A stretch of DNA of 64,000 nucleotides from Flavobacterium sp. HBTb2-11-1 (GCF_009826975.1 NZ_WUMO01000001.1:434001-498000); one strand, 5' to 3'. Positions 1 through 9,552 are shown, counted from the stretch's first letter. Notes: a model not told the origin generated them from the letters alone. Made by a program: numbers and translations.

Positions 1-419
1 GAAAAAAGCCAAGAGTATATACCAAAATAGAAAGTCATATCTATGGTATTATTACAGAGCTTTTAAAAGTGAGCAGCACCGACATCAATGTTGATGAATT
101 GGGTGGAAAGTATTATTTGAGTAACGAAGAACAGCATTTTAAAGTTACTATTTTGAGCAATGATTATGTAATCAGGCTAACCAATACACATGATTCTGTA
201 GCTGAAAAATATGATAAGGTTTTTGTTGAAGATGTGCTAAAAGCCGTAAAAGAAGAAAAACACAGACGGATGGAAGTGGTTTACGATTCGATTACCAATA
301 GCATCGAAAAAATGGCAGAGCGCTTGCACAATAGACTTATAGAGTCAAATGAGCAGGAAAGCAAATCGGTTCGTCGTTTGGAGACAAAACATGTTAAAAC
401 TAAAAAAGCAAATTATTAG
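1..419 (+). CDS. Unknown protein, C-terminal part (runs off left edge)
   Basis: The reading frame is open from base 3 with no upstream stop, so this is probably the last ~138 residues of a longer protein; a GTG at 69 is a possible but weaker start. The visible part is hydrophilic, with no signal peptide or membrane segment. It ends in a charged, probably helical tail (residues after 'EDVLKAVKEEKHRR') that is rich in Lys, Glu and Arg. I do not recognise the family. It converges on the GYDIA kinase gene with an 11-bp gap and no clear terminator. Confidence 0.6.
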   Translation, partial: KKPRVYTKIESHIYGIITELLKVSSTDINVDELGGKYYLSNEEQHFKVTILSNDYVIRLTNTHDSVAEKYDKVFVEDVLKAVKEEKHRRMEVVYDSITNSIEKMAERLHNRLIESNEQESKSVRRLETKHVKTKKANY

Positions 420-430
420 TTGTAATTGCT

Positions 431-1339
431 TTATAGAATCATTTCTTCATAAGTCAAAATTGTCTCATATCCTTTATTAAAGAAATATTCTTTCGGATTT
501 TCTTTAGAAACCACCAGAATAAAATCTCCGCCCCAAGCTCCAAGACTTTTAATTACGCCGTTGAAATCTGGAAAAACTGCCTCTTTTATAGTCTGCATTT
601 CTAAAACATTGCTCAGATGAATTTCGTGTTTTTGTACCGCAGCAGCAAATTCTTTTAATGTTTTGGCATGAAGTATTGCGTTTGTGATTTTATTATTTTG
701 CGCAACACTTTCTGATAAATGGCTATTTTTATGATTGTTGTATGAATAGATAGCAGATTTACTGTTTTGTTTTTTATTTAGATAAACAAAATAAAGATGC
801 TCTTTAAAATCTGGATTAAATTCTACTTGCTGTACAAAATTATCTTTTATTCGGTATAAAACAGGAGTGTTGTTTTGTGCGCATGCAATATCGTAACCGC
901 TTCCGCCAAAACTGTTTTTAAGTAAAGTATAGGCGTTAATTCCAGCCCATTGTGCAATGTTATTGATAAGAGTAGAAGAAGTTCCTAATCCCCAGTTTCT
1001 TGGAAAACTTAAGTGTGTGCTTACTATATATCCGTTGGCATTATCAATAAATTTTGGATTTAAAATATAAGCTTCATGCAGAATATTGACCAGTGTTGAT
1101 TTTACGGTATCAATTTGCGGATCTGAACCTTTTATAACTTCATCGAACGAGATTGTTTCCTCAAACCATAAATGTTTGTCGTAATCATAACTTTTCCATT
1201 CGATCTGCTTGTTGTCTGAATCTTCAATGACCAAATCTTGGCCAAATTTTGTAGGCAATGCAAAAGCATCTGCTCCGTCTAAAACGAGATATTCACCAGC
1301 GATAAAAAGTTTTCCGTTACTATAAAAGGTTGTTGACAT
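431..1339 (-). CDS. GYDIA-family GHMP kinase (mevalonate-kinase-like)
   Basis: A 302-residue GHMP-superfamily small-molecule kinase. The ATP-binding loop is visible as GLGTSST at about 117-123 and the name motif GYDIA at 148-152. The N-terminal GKLFIAGEYLVLDG (about 9-22) is the usual GHMP opening. It lies 79 bp downstream of HMG-CoA reductase on the same strand, which suggests a phosphorylation step in the mevalonate pathway; the exact substrate is inferred, not shown. I chose the ATG at 1339. The open frame extends 16 codons further upstream, but those codons lie in an AAATTCCAA-type repeat and do not look like protein. Confidence 0.85.
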   Translation of the reverse strand: MSTTFYSNGKLFIAGEYLVLDGADAFALPTKFGQDLVIEDSDNKQIEWKSYDYDKHLWFEETISFDEVIKGSDPQIDTVKSTLVNILHEAYILNPKFIDNANGYIVSTHLSFPRNWGLGTSSTLINNIAQWAGINAYTLLKNSFGGSGYDIACAQNNTPVLYRIKDNFVQQVEFNPDFKEHLYFVYLNKKQNSKSAIYSYNNHKNSHLSESVAQNNKITNAILHAKTLKEFAAAVQKHEIHLSNVLEMQTIKEAVFPDFNGVIKSLGAWGGDFILVVSKENPKEYFFNKGYETILTYEEMIL

Positions 1340-1348
1340 ACTATTTAT

Positions 1349-1420
1349 TATTGGAAAATTCCAATTTTCTAAAATTCCAAATCCCAAAATTGGAATTTGG
1401 AATTTAAAATTTGGAATTTT
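1349..1420. repeat. AAATTCCAA/TTGGAATTT word repeat
   Basis: The spacer between the kinase and HMG-CoA reductase is built from repeated AATTCCAA and TTGGAATTT words in both orientations, giving an imperfect inverted repeat. Similar words recur at about 19185-19250 and 40565-40600. No coding sense is visible. Confidence 0.55.
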
Positions 1421-2741
1421 ATTTATTTTGTTTTCTTAAATTCTCAATAAATTCTACCACAGCGCTATGAGAAACGGCTGTTTTTTTGAAGTGCGTTTTA
1501 ATTAAATGACGCTCTTCATCGGTAGCTTCAAATTGATTGATAATATTATTAAGGTGCATTTTCATATGTCCTTCCTGAATTCCTGTTGTGGTTAAGGAGC
1601 GTAATGCAGCAAAATTTTGTGCCAATCCTGCCACGGCTACGATTTCCATTAATTCTGAGGCAGAAGGTTTTTCTAAAATTTCAAGACACAATTTTACTAA
1701 AGGATGCAAAGAGGTTAAACCTCCAACAGTACCAACGGCTAAAGGAATTTCAAGCCAAAAAGTAAAAATTCCGTTTTCAATTTTGGCATGTGATAAACTT
1801 GCGTATTGTCCATTTTTGGCAGCATAAGCATGTACGCCAGCTTCTACAGCTCTAAAATCATTTCCTGTTGCCAAAATAACAGCATCTACACCATTCATAA
1901 TGCCTTTATTATGTGTAACCGCTCTAAAAGGTTCGACTTTTGCGATCTGCACAGCTTGAACAAAACGTTCTGCAAATTCTTGCGGATTGGTAATATGTTT
2001 TTCTGCTAAATCTTCTATTGGGCAAGAAACTTCGGCTCTAACAAGGCAGTGCGGTACATAGTTAGAGAGAATGCTCATAATAACTTCCAGCTTTTCACCA
2101 TTTTGGCATAAGTCAAAATTCTGAGCTTCTTCTTTTAAAGTAGAAGCAAATTGCTCTAAGCAAGAATTGATAAAATTGGCTCCCATGCTGTCTTTGGTTT
2201 CAAAAGTAGCATGAAGCTGGTAGTAATTTTCTAGTAAACTTCTTTTGTCTTTTAATTTAATATCAAGAATTCCGCCACCACGCTGCTGCATATTTTTGGT
2301 TATGCTTTGCGTTTCTGAGAAGAATTTAGGTTTTATCTGTTCAAAAAAGTTGTTCAGTTTTTCTGCATCTCCGCTATAAGTAAAATGAACCTGGCCAATT
2401 TTTTCGGTATTGATTATAGTGGCTTTAAATCCTCCTCTAGTGGACCAGTATTTTGCTGCTTTAGAAGCCGCTGCAACCACAGAGCTTTCTTCAATTGCCA
2501 TCGGAATGGTTTTGTATTTTCCGTTGATCAAAAAGTTAGGAGCGACTCCAAGCGGGATATAAAGATTTGTGATCGTATTTTCTATAAATTCATCATGAAG
2601 CTGCTGAAGCTTTTCGTCTGAATTCCAGTAATTTCTTATAATATTTTGTGCCTCTTCTGGATTTGAAAAGTATTCATTTGCAATCCAGTCAATTTTTTCT
2701 TTTTTGGATAATTTAGAAAATCCGGCAACAGCGTTGTTCAT
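1419..2741 (-). CDS. Hydroxymethylglutaryl-CoA reductase, class II type
   Basis: A 440-residue enzyme interconverting HMG-CoA and mevalonate, here probably making mevalonate for isoprenoids. Expected catalytic residues of the class II family are present: Glu84/85 in MAIEESS, Lys279 in HNKGIMNG, Asp295 in ATGNDFRA, and His392 in EGHMKMH. There is no N-terminal membrane domain, so it is cytosolic. I start at the ATG at 2741; a TTG two codons earlier is possible but less likely. The GYDIA kinase follows on the same strand, probably as one transcript from the promoter at 2771-2802. Confidence 0.93.
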   Translation of the reverse strand: MNNAVAGFSKLSKKEKIDWIANEYFSNPEEAQNIIRNYWNSDEKLQQLHDEFIENTITNLYIPLGVAPNFLINGKYKTIPMAIEESSVVAAASKAAKYWSTRGGFKATIINTEKIGQVHFTYSGDAEKLNNFFEQIKPKFFSETQSITKNMQQRGGGILDIKLKDKRSLLENYYQLHATFETKDSMGANFINSCLEQFASTLKEEAQNFDLCQNGEKLEVIMSILSNYVPHCLVRAEVSCPIEDLAEKHITNPQEFAERFVQAVQIAKVEPFRAVTHNKGIMNGVDAVILATGNDFRAVEAGVHAYAAKNGQYASLSHAKIENGIFTFWLEIPLAVGTVGGLTSLHPLVKLCLEILEKPSASELMEIVAVAGLAQNFAALRSLTTTGIQEGHMKMHLNNIINQFEATDEERHLIKTHFKKTAVSHSAVVEFIENLRKQNK

Positions 2742-2770
2742 TCTCAATGTATTAAATAATATTGTTGCGG

Positions 2771-2802
2771 CAAAGATACTATTTTAAGAGTTTTGATTGC
2801 AA
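2771..2802 (-). promoter_or_regulatory. Promoter for HMG-CoA reductase/GYDIA kinase
   Basis: On the minus strand a TTG (2802-2800) and an exact TATCTTTG -7 box (2778-2771) are separated by 21 nt, matching the Bacteroidota primary-sigma pattern. The start codon is 30 nt downstream. Confidence 0.6.
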
Positions 2803-2921
2803 TCTATTTCAGACATGAGAGTGCGCAATCGTTATTTTTTTTAACATTTAACACTTAAAATGTGTATTATGTTTATTTTTTTTACTAAAATTGGGCTCTT
2901 TTTATATTTAAAATAATTCTA

Positions 2922-5093
2922 ATGAATACAAGTAAATTTACTGCAGTATTTTTATTTTTAACTGCGGTTGTTTTTGGACAGCAGAAAATAACTGTCGAAA
3001 ATGTTTTTAGCGGTACTTTCCGGGCTAAAGGAATGGATGAACTGCAATCGCTGAAAAATACAAATCAATATACTGTTTTAAATGTTGACCAGGCGAGCAG
3101 AAGTATGCAGATTGATTTATACGATTTTGCAACCCTGAAAAAAGTATCGAATCTTATTGATACTAAAAACTATAAAGAACTTGTCGACGGAATTGATAGC
3201 TATACCTTTGATGCTTCTGAAAAAAAGATCTTAATTGCTTGTAATTCTTCTAAAATCTTCCGTCACTCCTTTACTGCTGATTACTACCTTTACGATATCG
3301 CAGCAAAATCTCTGATTAAACTTGTTGATTTCCAAATTCAAGAGCCAACTTTCTCACCTGATGGAACTAAAATCGCTTATGCAAGAGAAAACAACTTGTA
3401 TGTGTACGATGTAGCTTCAAAAAAATCTACGGCGATTACAACAGACGGAAAGAAAAATGCGGTTATAAATGGTATTACTGATTGGGTTTACGAAGAAGAA
3501 TTTGCTTTTGTGCGTGCATTCGACTGGAGTAAAGACAGTAAAAAAGTAGCGTATATTCGTTTTGACGAAAGCCAAGTTCCTGAGTTTTCAATGTCAATCT
3601 TCCATAAAGATTTATACCCTAAAATTGAAACTTTTAAATATCCTAAAGCAGGTGAAAAAAACTCAGAAGTTTCATTGCATATCTATGATGTTGCTGCTGG
3701 AGCAACTAAAAAAGTAGATTTAGGAAAATATAATGATTTCTACATTGCGAGAATGCAATGGACAAATGATGCAAATGTACTTTCTGCACAGATTTTAAAC
3801 CGTCATCAAGATAATTTAGATTTATTGTTTGTTGATGGTAATACAGCGACTGCAAAAGTAGTTTTAAATGAAAAAGATAAAGCTTACGTTGATATTACTG
3901 ATAACTTGACTTTCTTAAAAGATAACAGTTTTATCTGGACAAGCGAAAAAGATGGTTTTAATCATATTTATGTGTATGATAAAAACGGAAAACTTAAAAA
4001 TCAAGTTACAAAAGGAAACTGGGAAGTTGTTTCATACTACGGTTTCGACGAAAAAACAAAAACTATTTTCTACCAATCTACAGAAAATGGTTCTATCAAC
4101 AGAGATCTTTACAGAATTGGTTTAGATGGAAAAAATAAAGTGCGTTTGTCTTCAAAAACAGGAACAAGTGCAGCGACTTTCAGTCCGAATTTCCAATATT
4201 TTATTACAACTTTCTCAAGTAATACACAGCCTACAACTTATACTTTAAACGAGGCTAAAACAGGAAAAGAAATTCAGGTTATCGAAAATAATCAGGCGCT
4301 TGCTGATAAATTGAAAGCGTATGATCTTCCTTCAAAAGAATACTTTGTTTTAAAAACAGCTAAAGGAAACGAATTGAATGCATGGATTTTAAAACCAAAA
4401 GATTTTGATCCTTCAAAAAAATATCCTGTTTTCATGTTCCAATACTCTGGTCCAGGATCTCAACAAGTAGCTAATCAGTGGAATAATTCTAATGATTACT
4501 GGTTCGCTTCATTAACTCAGCAAGGTTACATCGTAGCTTGTGTTGACGGAAGAGGAACAGGTTACAAAGGAGCCGATTTCAAAAAAGTAACTCAAAAAGA
4601 ATTAGGAAAATACGAAGTTGAAGACCAGATTGATGCGGCAAAAGTAATAGGTGCTTATCCTTATGTGGATGCTTCAAGAATTGGAATCTTCGGATGGAGC
4701 TATGGTGGATTTATGGCTTCGAACTGTATTTTCCAAGGAAACGATGTTTTCAAAATGGCAATTGCTGTTGCACCAGTTACAAACTGGAGATTTTATGACA
4801 GTGTTTACACAGAAAGATATATGCAGACTCCGCAGGAAAATGCAAGCGGATACGATCAAAACTCTCCTATAAATCACGTTGATAAATTGAAAGGAAAGTT
4901 CTTATTGATTCATGGTTCTGCAGATGACAATGTTCATGTTCAGAATACAATGCAGATGATAGAAGCTTTAATTCAGGCAAATAAACAATTTGATTCTCAA
5001 ATTTATCCAGATAAAGATCATGGTATTTATGGCGGAAAAACGAGAGTTCAGCTATATACCAAAATGACCAACTTTATTAAAGAAAATTTATAA
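2922..5093 (+). CDS. Dipeptidyl peptidase IV (S9B serine peptidase)
   Basis: A 723-residue exported peptidase that removes X-Pro dipeptides. The signal peptide is residues 1-19 (ends VVFGQ). A beta-propeller domain occupies about 60-460 and an alpha/beta-hydrolase domain about 470-723. The triad is visible: Ser593 in GWSYGG, Asp668 in GSADDNVH and His700 in DKDHG. The Glu pair that holds the substrate amino end is in WVYEEEF near 191. The POT peptide transporter follows after 34 bp, so the peptides released may be taken up by its neighbours. It is divergent from HMG-CoA reductase; I found no exact promoter match on the plus side. Confidence 0.95.
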   Translation: MNTSKFTAVFLFLTAVVFGQQKITVENVFSGTFRAKGMDELQSLKNTNQYTVLNVDQASRSMQIDLYDFATLKKVSNLIDTKNYKELVDGIDSYTFDASEKKILIACNSSKIFRHSFTADYYLYDIAAKSLIKLVDFQIQEPTFSPDGTKIAYARENNLYVYDVASKKSTAITTDGKKNAVINGITDWVYEEEFAFVRAFDWSKDSKKVAYIRFDESQVPEFSMSIFHKDLYPKIETFKYPKAGEKNSEVSLHIYDVAAGATKKVDLGKYNDFYIARMQWTNDANVLSAQILNRHQDNLDLLFVDGNTATAKVVLNEKDKAYVDITDNLTFLKDNSFIWTSEKDGFNHIYVYDKNGKLKNQVTKGNWEVVSYYGFDEKTKTIFYQSTENGSINRDLYRIGLDGKNKVRLSSKTGTSAATFSPNFQYFITTFSSNTQPTTYTLNEAKTGKEIQVIENNQALADKLKAYDLPSKEYFVLKTAKGNELNAWILKPKDFDPSKKYPVFMFQYSGPGSQQVANQWNNSNDYWFASLTQQGYIVACVDGRGTGYKGADFKKVTQKELGKYEVEDQIDAAKVIGAYPYVDASRIGIFGWSYGGFMASNCIFQGNDVFKMAIAVAPVTNWRFYDSVYTERYMQTPQENASGYDQNSPINHVDKLKGKFLLIHGSADDNVHVQNTMQMIEALIQANKQFDSQIYPDKDHGIYGGKTRVQLYTKMTNFIKENL

Positions 5094-5127
5094 TCTAAAA
5101 ACATTAAACCTAATTAAATAGAATAGT

Positions 5128-6804
5128 ATGGGAGAAACTCAAGTAAAAACAGCGCATCCAAAAGGTCTTTGGGTATTATTTGGAACGGAGATGTGGGAGC
5201 GATTCAATTTTTATGGAATGCGCGCTTTATTGACCTTATTTCTTGTGAATTCATTATTGATGAAGGAAGAAGAAGCATCATTAATTTATGGAGGTTTTCT
5301 TGGACTTTGTTATTTGACACCAATGTTGGGCGGTTTTGTTGCTGACCGTTACTTAGGAAACAGAAATTGTATCCTATTAGGAGGATTATTAATGGCGATA
5401 GGGCAAATGCTTTTGTTTACCAGCGGAAGTGTTTTCGAATCTAATTTAGGCTTGGCAAAAATCATTATGTACTCCGCGTTAGGAGTAATTGTTTTTGGTA
5501 ACGGATTCTTTAAACCAAATATTTCTAGTATGGTTGGAAGTTTGTATCCAAAACAAGAGAAAACAAAACTTGATAGTGCTTTTACTATTTTCTATATGGG
5601 AATTAACATTGGAGCATTTTTAGGTCAGTCTATCTGTCCTTTATTAGGAGATGTTAAAGATGCAGGAGGAATTAGAGATATCCATGCTTTCAGATGGGGA
5701 TTCATGGCGGCTTCTGTGGCTATGTTATTAGGTACAATTCTTTTTTACTTCTTAAAAAATAAATATGTGGTTTCTCCAGAAGGAAAACCATTAGGAGGGC
5801 TTCCTTCTAAAAATGATGCTTCGGATTTTGAAGAAGGAGAAGCGCAAAAAGCAAACTTTTCTACAAAAGCTCTTATTGGTGCAGGAATTGCATTTGTTGC
5901 TTTAGGATTCTTTTTCCATTACGTTGTAGGTCAGAACTTGATTTACACTTTGATTTATTCAAGTGGTTTGGCTTTAGCAGGATTAATCATTTCTGACACC
6001 TCTTTAACTAAAGTTGAAAGAGATAGAATTATTGTAATTTATATCGTTTCGTTCTTTATTATTTTCTTTTGGGCGGCATTTGAGCAAGCAGGTTCATCTT
6101 TAACTTTTATTGCAGATAACCAAACAGACAGACATTTCTTTGGCTGGGCAATGCCGCCATCGATGGTTCAAATTTTTAACGGAATGTTTGTTGTGGTTTT
6201 AGCAGTTCCTTTCAGTGTTCTTTGGGATACTTTAAGAGCTAAAGGAAAAGAGCCAATTTCTCCAGTAAAATTAGCAGCGGGATTAGTAATCATCTCTATC
6301 AGTTTCTTTATGATTGCAACTCAGGTTTCTTATATCGGAACTTCAGGGCTTTTATTAGTTAAATGGCTTATCTTATTATATTTCTTAAATACATGTGCTG
6401 AATTGTGTTTATCTCCAATTGGTTTATCATTGGTAGGTAAATTATCTCCAAAACGTTTTGCATCATTATTATATGGAGTATTCTTTTTGTCTAATGCGTC
6501 TGGATATGCGTTAGGAGGAACTTTAGGTTCTATTTTACCAGCAACTGGTGATAAATTTGCAAAAGCAAAAGAACTTGGAATAGATCTTCAGGCAGTTTTA
6601 GATAAAAAAATAACGCTTTCAGCAGACCAATTGGCTTTGTTGGATCATCATCAGATTAGTGCACAAAATCCAATATTTGCAGGATTTGAAATCCATAATT
6701 TATATGAATTTTTTATGGTATTTGTTGTCTTGACTGGTATTGCAGCGATTTTATTGTTTGCTTTAACACCACTATTGAAGAAATTAATGCACGGTGTTAG
6801 ATAA
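5128..6804 (+). CDS. POT-family proton/oligopeptide symporter (first copy)
   Basis: A 558-residue inner-membrane transporter of the PTR2/POT family with about 14 hydrophobic segments. The ExxER motif of the first helix, used for proton coupling, is E21-M-W-E24-R25. It takes up di- and tripeptides with protons. A hydrophilic loop (about 215-245) separates the two halves. The second paralog starts 5 bp after the stop, so the two are co-transcribed, and dipeptidyl peptidase IV lies just upstream. Confidence 0.93.
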   Translation: MGETQVKTAHPKGLWVLFGTEMWERFNFYGMRALLTLFLVNSLLMKEEEASLIYGGFLGLCYLTPMLGGFVADRYLGNRNCILLGGLLMAIGQMLLFTSGSVFESNLGLAKIIMYSALGVIVFGNGFFKPNISSMVGSLYPKQEKTKLDSAFTIFYMGINIGAFLGQSICPLLGDVKDAGGIRDIHAFRWGFMAASVAMLLGTILFYFLKNKYVVSPEGKPLGGLPSKNDASDFEEGEAQKANFSTKALIGAGIAFVALGFFFHYVVGQNLIYTLIYSSGLALAGLIISDTSLTKVERDRIIVIYIVSFFIIFFWAAFEQAGSSLTFIADNQTDRHFFGWAMPPSMVQIFNGMFVVVLAVPFSVLWDTLRAKGKEPISPVKLAAGLVIISISFFMIATQVSYIGTSGLLLVKWLILLYFLNTCAELCLSPIGLSLVGKLSPKRFASLLYGVFFLSNASGYALGGTLGSILPATGDKFAKAKELGIDLQAVLDKKITLSADQLALLDHHQISAQNPIFAGFEIHNLYEFFMVFVVLTGIAAILLFALTPLLKKLMHGVR

Positions 6805-6809
6805 TTAGA

Positions 6810-8294
6810 ATGGAAAACAATATTACTTTAGAAGAAATTCAAAATTTTAAAGGCAAGTACCCAAAGCAATTGTGGTACTTGTTTTTGGTTGAAATGTGGG
6901 AACGTTTCTGTTTCTACGGAATGAGAGGGGTTTTAGCAGTTTTCATGGTAGATCAATTAGGTTTGGTTGAAGGGAAAGCAAATTTGCAATATGGGGCGAT
7001 TCAGGCTTTTGTATATGCATTTACTTTTATCGGTGGAATTTTTGCTGATAAAATTTTAGGGTTTAAAAAATCACTTCTTTTTGGAGGAATCGTGATGATT
7101 TTGGGGAATTTGCTTATTGCGGCAAATCCACATGATTTCTTTTATTACGGAATAACACTTTCTATTATTGGAACCGGTTTTTTTAAACCAAACGTTTCTT
7201 CAATGGTAGGAGAATTGTATCATGAGAGCGACGGCCGTCGTGACGCAGGTTACGGACTGTTTTATGCAGGAATTAATATTGGAGGAATGCTTGGAGGGGC
7301 GATTCCTATTTATTTAGGGAAAAACTATTCTTGGAGTCTTTGCTTCCTTTCTGCAGCAATTGTTATGATAATTGGAGTTGTAACTTTTCTTTTAACGAAA
7401 AAGCACTTAGCGCCGATTGGAAATTCCCCATTAGAAAATCAGACATCTAAAAAACGTAATCTTTCTGAAATAGCCGTTTATGTAGGTTCTTTTGCTGTAA
7501 TTCCATTAGTGTATATAATGGTTATTAATTCTGATTTTACAGAGTATTTTATGTATACAATCGGGGTTCTGGCATTGGGATATTTTTTGTATGAATTGAT
7601 AATGATAAAAGAGAGAAAGCAACAACTTAAGTTTTTTGCTGCCTTTATCTTTATTTTTGCATATTTTATGTTTATGGCAATCTCTGAACAGTCAGGAGGT
7701 TCATTGTCGTTATTTGCGAAAGATAATTTGACCAATAAATTATTGTTCTTTAATATCGATCCGAATGTGGTAAATAATAGTATAAATTCATTGTATGTTA
7801 TTATTTTTAGTCCATTATTAGGATTTTTGTGGATCTATATGTCTAAACGAAAAATAGAGCCTAATACCGTTATTAAATTTGGTTTGTCATTTATTTTATT
7901 AGCGGCAGGGTTCTTTATTTTTTATGCTGCTCGATATTTTGTAAACCAAGACGGATTAAGTTCGTTGGATGTATTTGCTTTAGGATATCTTTTGTATACA
8001 CTAGGGGAATTATGTATTGGTCCAATCGGAATGTCTGTGATAACAAAATTATCGCCTAAAAGATTGTTCGGAATGATGATGGGATTATGGTTTCTTTCAA
8101 GTGCATTTGGCCAATTTGCTGCAGGAAAATTAGGAGCTGAAATGTCTGATGCCAACACTGGAACTACATTAATGTCTAAACTTATTGCTTACACGGATGG
8201 ATATTATCAATTAGCTTTATATGCACTTGTTGCTGGGATTGCATTTATTGTGCTAACTCCGTTGATTAGAAAATTAATGCAAGAAGTTAAATAA
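6810..8294 (+). CDS. POT-family proton/oligopeptide symporter (second copy)
   Basis: A 494-residue paralog of the preceding transporter, with the same ExxER signature (E28-M-W-E31-R32) and FFKPNVSSMVG motif. It is about 60 residues shorter, mainly in the loop before the last helices. The two copies are clearly diverged, so they probably differ in peptide preference; that is inference. It is translated from the same transcript as the first copy. Confidence 0.93.
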   Translation: MENNITLEEIQNFKGKYPKQLWYLFLVEMWERFCFYGMRGVLAVFMVDQLGLVEGKANLQYGAIQAFVYAFTFIGGIFADKILGFKKSLLFGGIVMILGNLLIAANPHDFFYYGITLSIIGTGFFKPNVSSMVGELYHESDGRRDAGYGLFYAGINIGGMLGGAIPIYLGKNYSWSLCFLSAAIVMIIGVVTFLLTKKHLAPIGNSPLENQTSKKRNLSEIAVYVGSFAVIPLVYIMVINSDFTEYFMYTIGVLALGYFLYELIMIKERKQQLKFFAAFIFIFAYFMFMAISEQSGGSLSLFAKDNLTNKLLFFNIDPNVVNNSINSLYVIIFSPLLGFLWIYMSKRKIEPNTVIKFGLSFILLAAGFFIFYAARYFVNQDGLSSLDVFALGYLLYTLGELCIGPIGMSVITKLSPKRLFGMMMGLWFLSSAFGQFAAGKLGAEMSDANTGTTLMSKLIAYTDGYYQLALYALVAGIAFIVLTPLIRKLMQEVK

Positions 8295-8317
8295 TTATAT
8301 TGTAATTAGTTTTTGCA

Positions 8318-8325
8318 TAAATTTG
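8318..8325 (+). promoter_or_regulatory. Candidate -7 box for first thioredoxin-like gene
   Basis: An exact TAAATTTG lies 16 nt before the ATG at 8342. A TTG sits 15 nt upstream of it, slightly closer than the usual 17-23 nt. The gene may also be read from the transporter transcript. Confidence 0.35.
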
Positions 8326-8341
8326 TATAAAATTTCTCATT

Positions 8342-8809
8342 ATGAAAAAAATAGTACTTATTGCTTTGTTTTTAATTGGTGCTGCAAATCTTCAGGCACA
8401 AGAATTAAAATGGTATACAGATGTTAGAGAAGCAATTACTGTAAGTAATAAAGAACAAAAGCCAATGTTGATGTTTTTTACTGGTAGTGATTGGTGCGGA
8501 TGGTGTATTCGTTTGCAAAATGAAGTTTTAAAGACAGCAGAATTTAAAAAATGGGCAACAGATAATGTTGTTTTAGTTGAGTTGGATTATCCTAGATCTG
8601 TTCCTCAGACACCAGAACTTAAAAGCCAGAATAATGAATTGCAGCAAGCTTTTGGGATTCAAGGTTTTCCAACTATATTCTTTACTAGTGCAGAAACAAA
8701 AGATGGTAGAGTTAACTTTAAAGGTCTTGGTAAAACAGGATATGTGGCCGGTGGACCATCAGCTTGGTTAACTGTTGCAGAAGGAATAGTGCATCCGAAG
8801 AAAATGTAA
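8342..8809 (+). CDS. Exported thioredoxin-fold protein with CGWC active site
   Basis: A 155-residue protein with signal peptide (cleavage after about residue 20, LQAQ) and a thioredoxin fold. The active site is C52-G-W-C55 and the cis-proline is in GFPTIFF. It resembles the thioredoxin_7/DsbD-gamma-like group, so a periplasmic disulfide reductase or isomerase role is likely. It is the first of three tandem paralogs and the only one with cysteines in the active site. A terminator follows directly. Confidence 0.88.
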   Translation: MKKIVLIALFLIGAANLQAQELKWYTDVREAITVSNKEQKPMLMFFTGSDWCGWCIRLQNEVLKTAEFKKWATDNVVLVELDYPRSVPQTPELKSQNNELQQAFGIQGFPTIFFTSAETKDGRVNFKGLGKTGYVAGGPSAWLTVAEGIVHPKKM

Positions 8810-8830
8810 ATTTTAATTTGAAAAATAATG

Positions 8831-8865
8831 AAAGGTCTCTTACTCTGTAAGGGACCTTTTTTATT
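8831..8865 (+). terminator. Rho-independent terminator
   Basis: AAAGGTCTCTTAC (8831-8843) pairs with GTAAGGGACCTTT (8847-8859) with one mismatch, followed by a T-rich run. It ends the transcript of the first thioredoxin-like gene. Confidence 0.85.
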
Positions 8866-9024
8866 TAGTAGGAAAAACGCTTTGTAAAAGTTGCTTTAAA
8901 TTGAGTATTTATTATTTTATTGTATGTAAAAAAACACATAATATATTTTTTATATTAATATAATTTGGATAATTAAAATATAATGTTAATTTCGTCTTGC
9001 TAATCTAACCAAAAACCAATTTAT

Positions 9025-9477
9025 ATGACTAAAAAACTACTTGCCCTAGTGTTTTTTATAGGTTCATTTATGATGCAAGCACAAAATTTAGCATGGAGAA
9101 CAAACATGACAGATGCTATTGCTATAAGTAATGAACAGAAAAAACCAATGCTGATTTTATTCACTGCCTCAGGTGTAGCAGAAAATCTTCAAAACGAAAT
9201 CTTTAAAACACCCGATTTTGCTGTTTGGTCACGAGACAATGTGGTCTTAGTAAAATTAGATTTATCTGATATGAACGCTTCAGATAGTGATCGTGAACAG
9301 AATGTAAAATTGAAAAATGCATTTGGAGTTCAGGATCTTCCTGAAGTATGTTTTGCAATGGCATCAGTAAGAAAAAACAAAACTACATTTAGCGCTTTAG
9401 GAAAAATAGCCTACAAACCTGGAGGAGCGAAAGCTTGGATTGCAGAATCAAATGCAATTTTGCATCCAGTAGAATAG
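9025..9477 (+). CDS. Thioredoxin-fold protein lacking CxxC (second copy)
   Basis: A 150-residue paralog of the protein at 8342. The signal peptide ends near residue 20 (MMQAQ). Aligned to the first copy, the WCGWC segment is replaced by SGVAEN and is two residues shorter, so no redox-active pair remains. The cis-proline region (DLPEVCF) is kept and now carries a single Cys. The protein probably binds or acts as a structural relative rather than an oxidoreductase. The leader before the ATG (taaccaaa words) resembles that of the third copy. Confidence 0.82.
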   Translation: MTKKLLALVFFIGSFMMQAQNLAWRTNMTDAIAISNEQKKPMLILFTASGVAENLQNEIFKTPDFAVWSRDNVVLVKLDLSDMNASDSDREQNVKLKNAFGVQDLPEVCFAMASVRKNKTTFSALGKIAYKPGGAKAWIAESNAILHPVE

Positions 9478-9516
9478 TAAACGATTTCATTCGACTTTTA
9501 TTTTAATTTTTTTTAG

Positions 9517-9552
9517 TCCCCTTTCTGTTTTACAGAGAGGGGATTTTTTTTT
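9517..9552 (+). terminator. Rho-independent terminator
   Basis: TCCCCTTTCTG (9517-9527) pairs with CAGAGAGGGGA (9533-9543), allowing one mismatch, followed by nine Ts. It ends the second thioredoxin-like gene, so each copy is its own transcription unit. Confidence 0.85.

Noticed and set aside
1349..1420. CRISPR-like array
   Set aside because: The repeated words are short, unevenly spaced and in both orientations, with no regular spacers and no cas genes.
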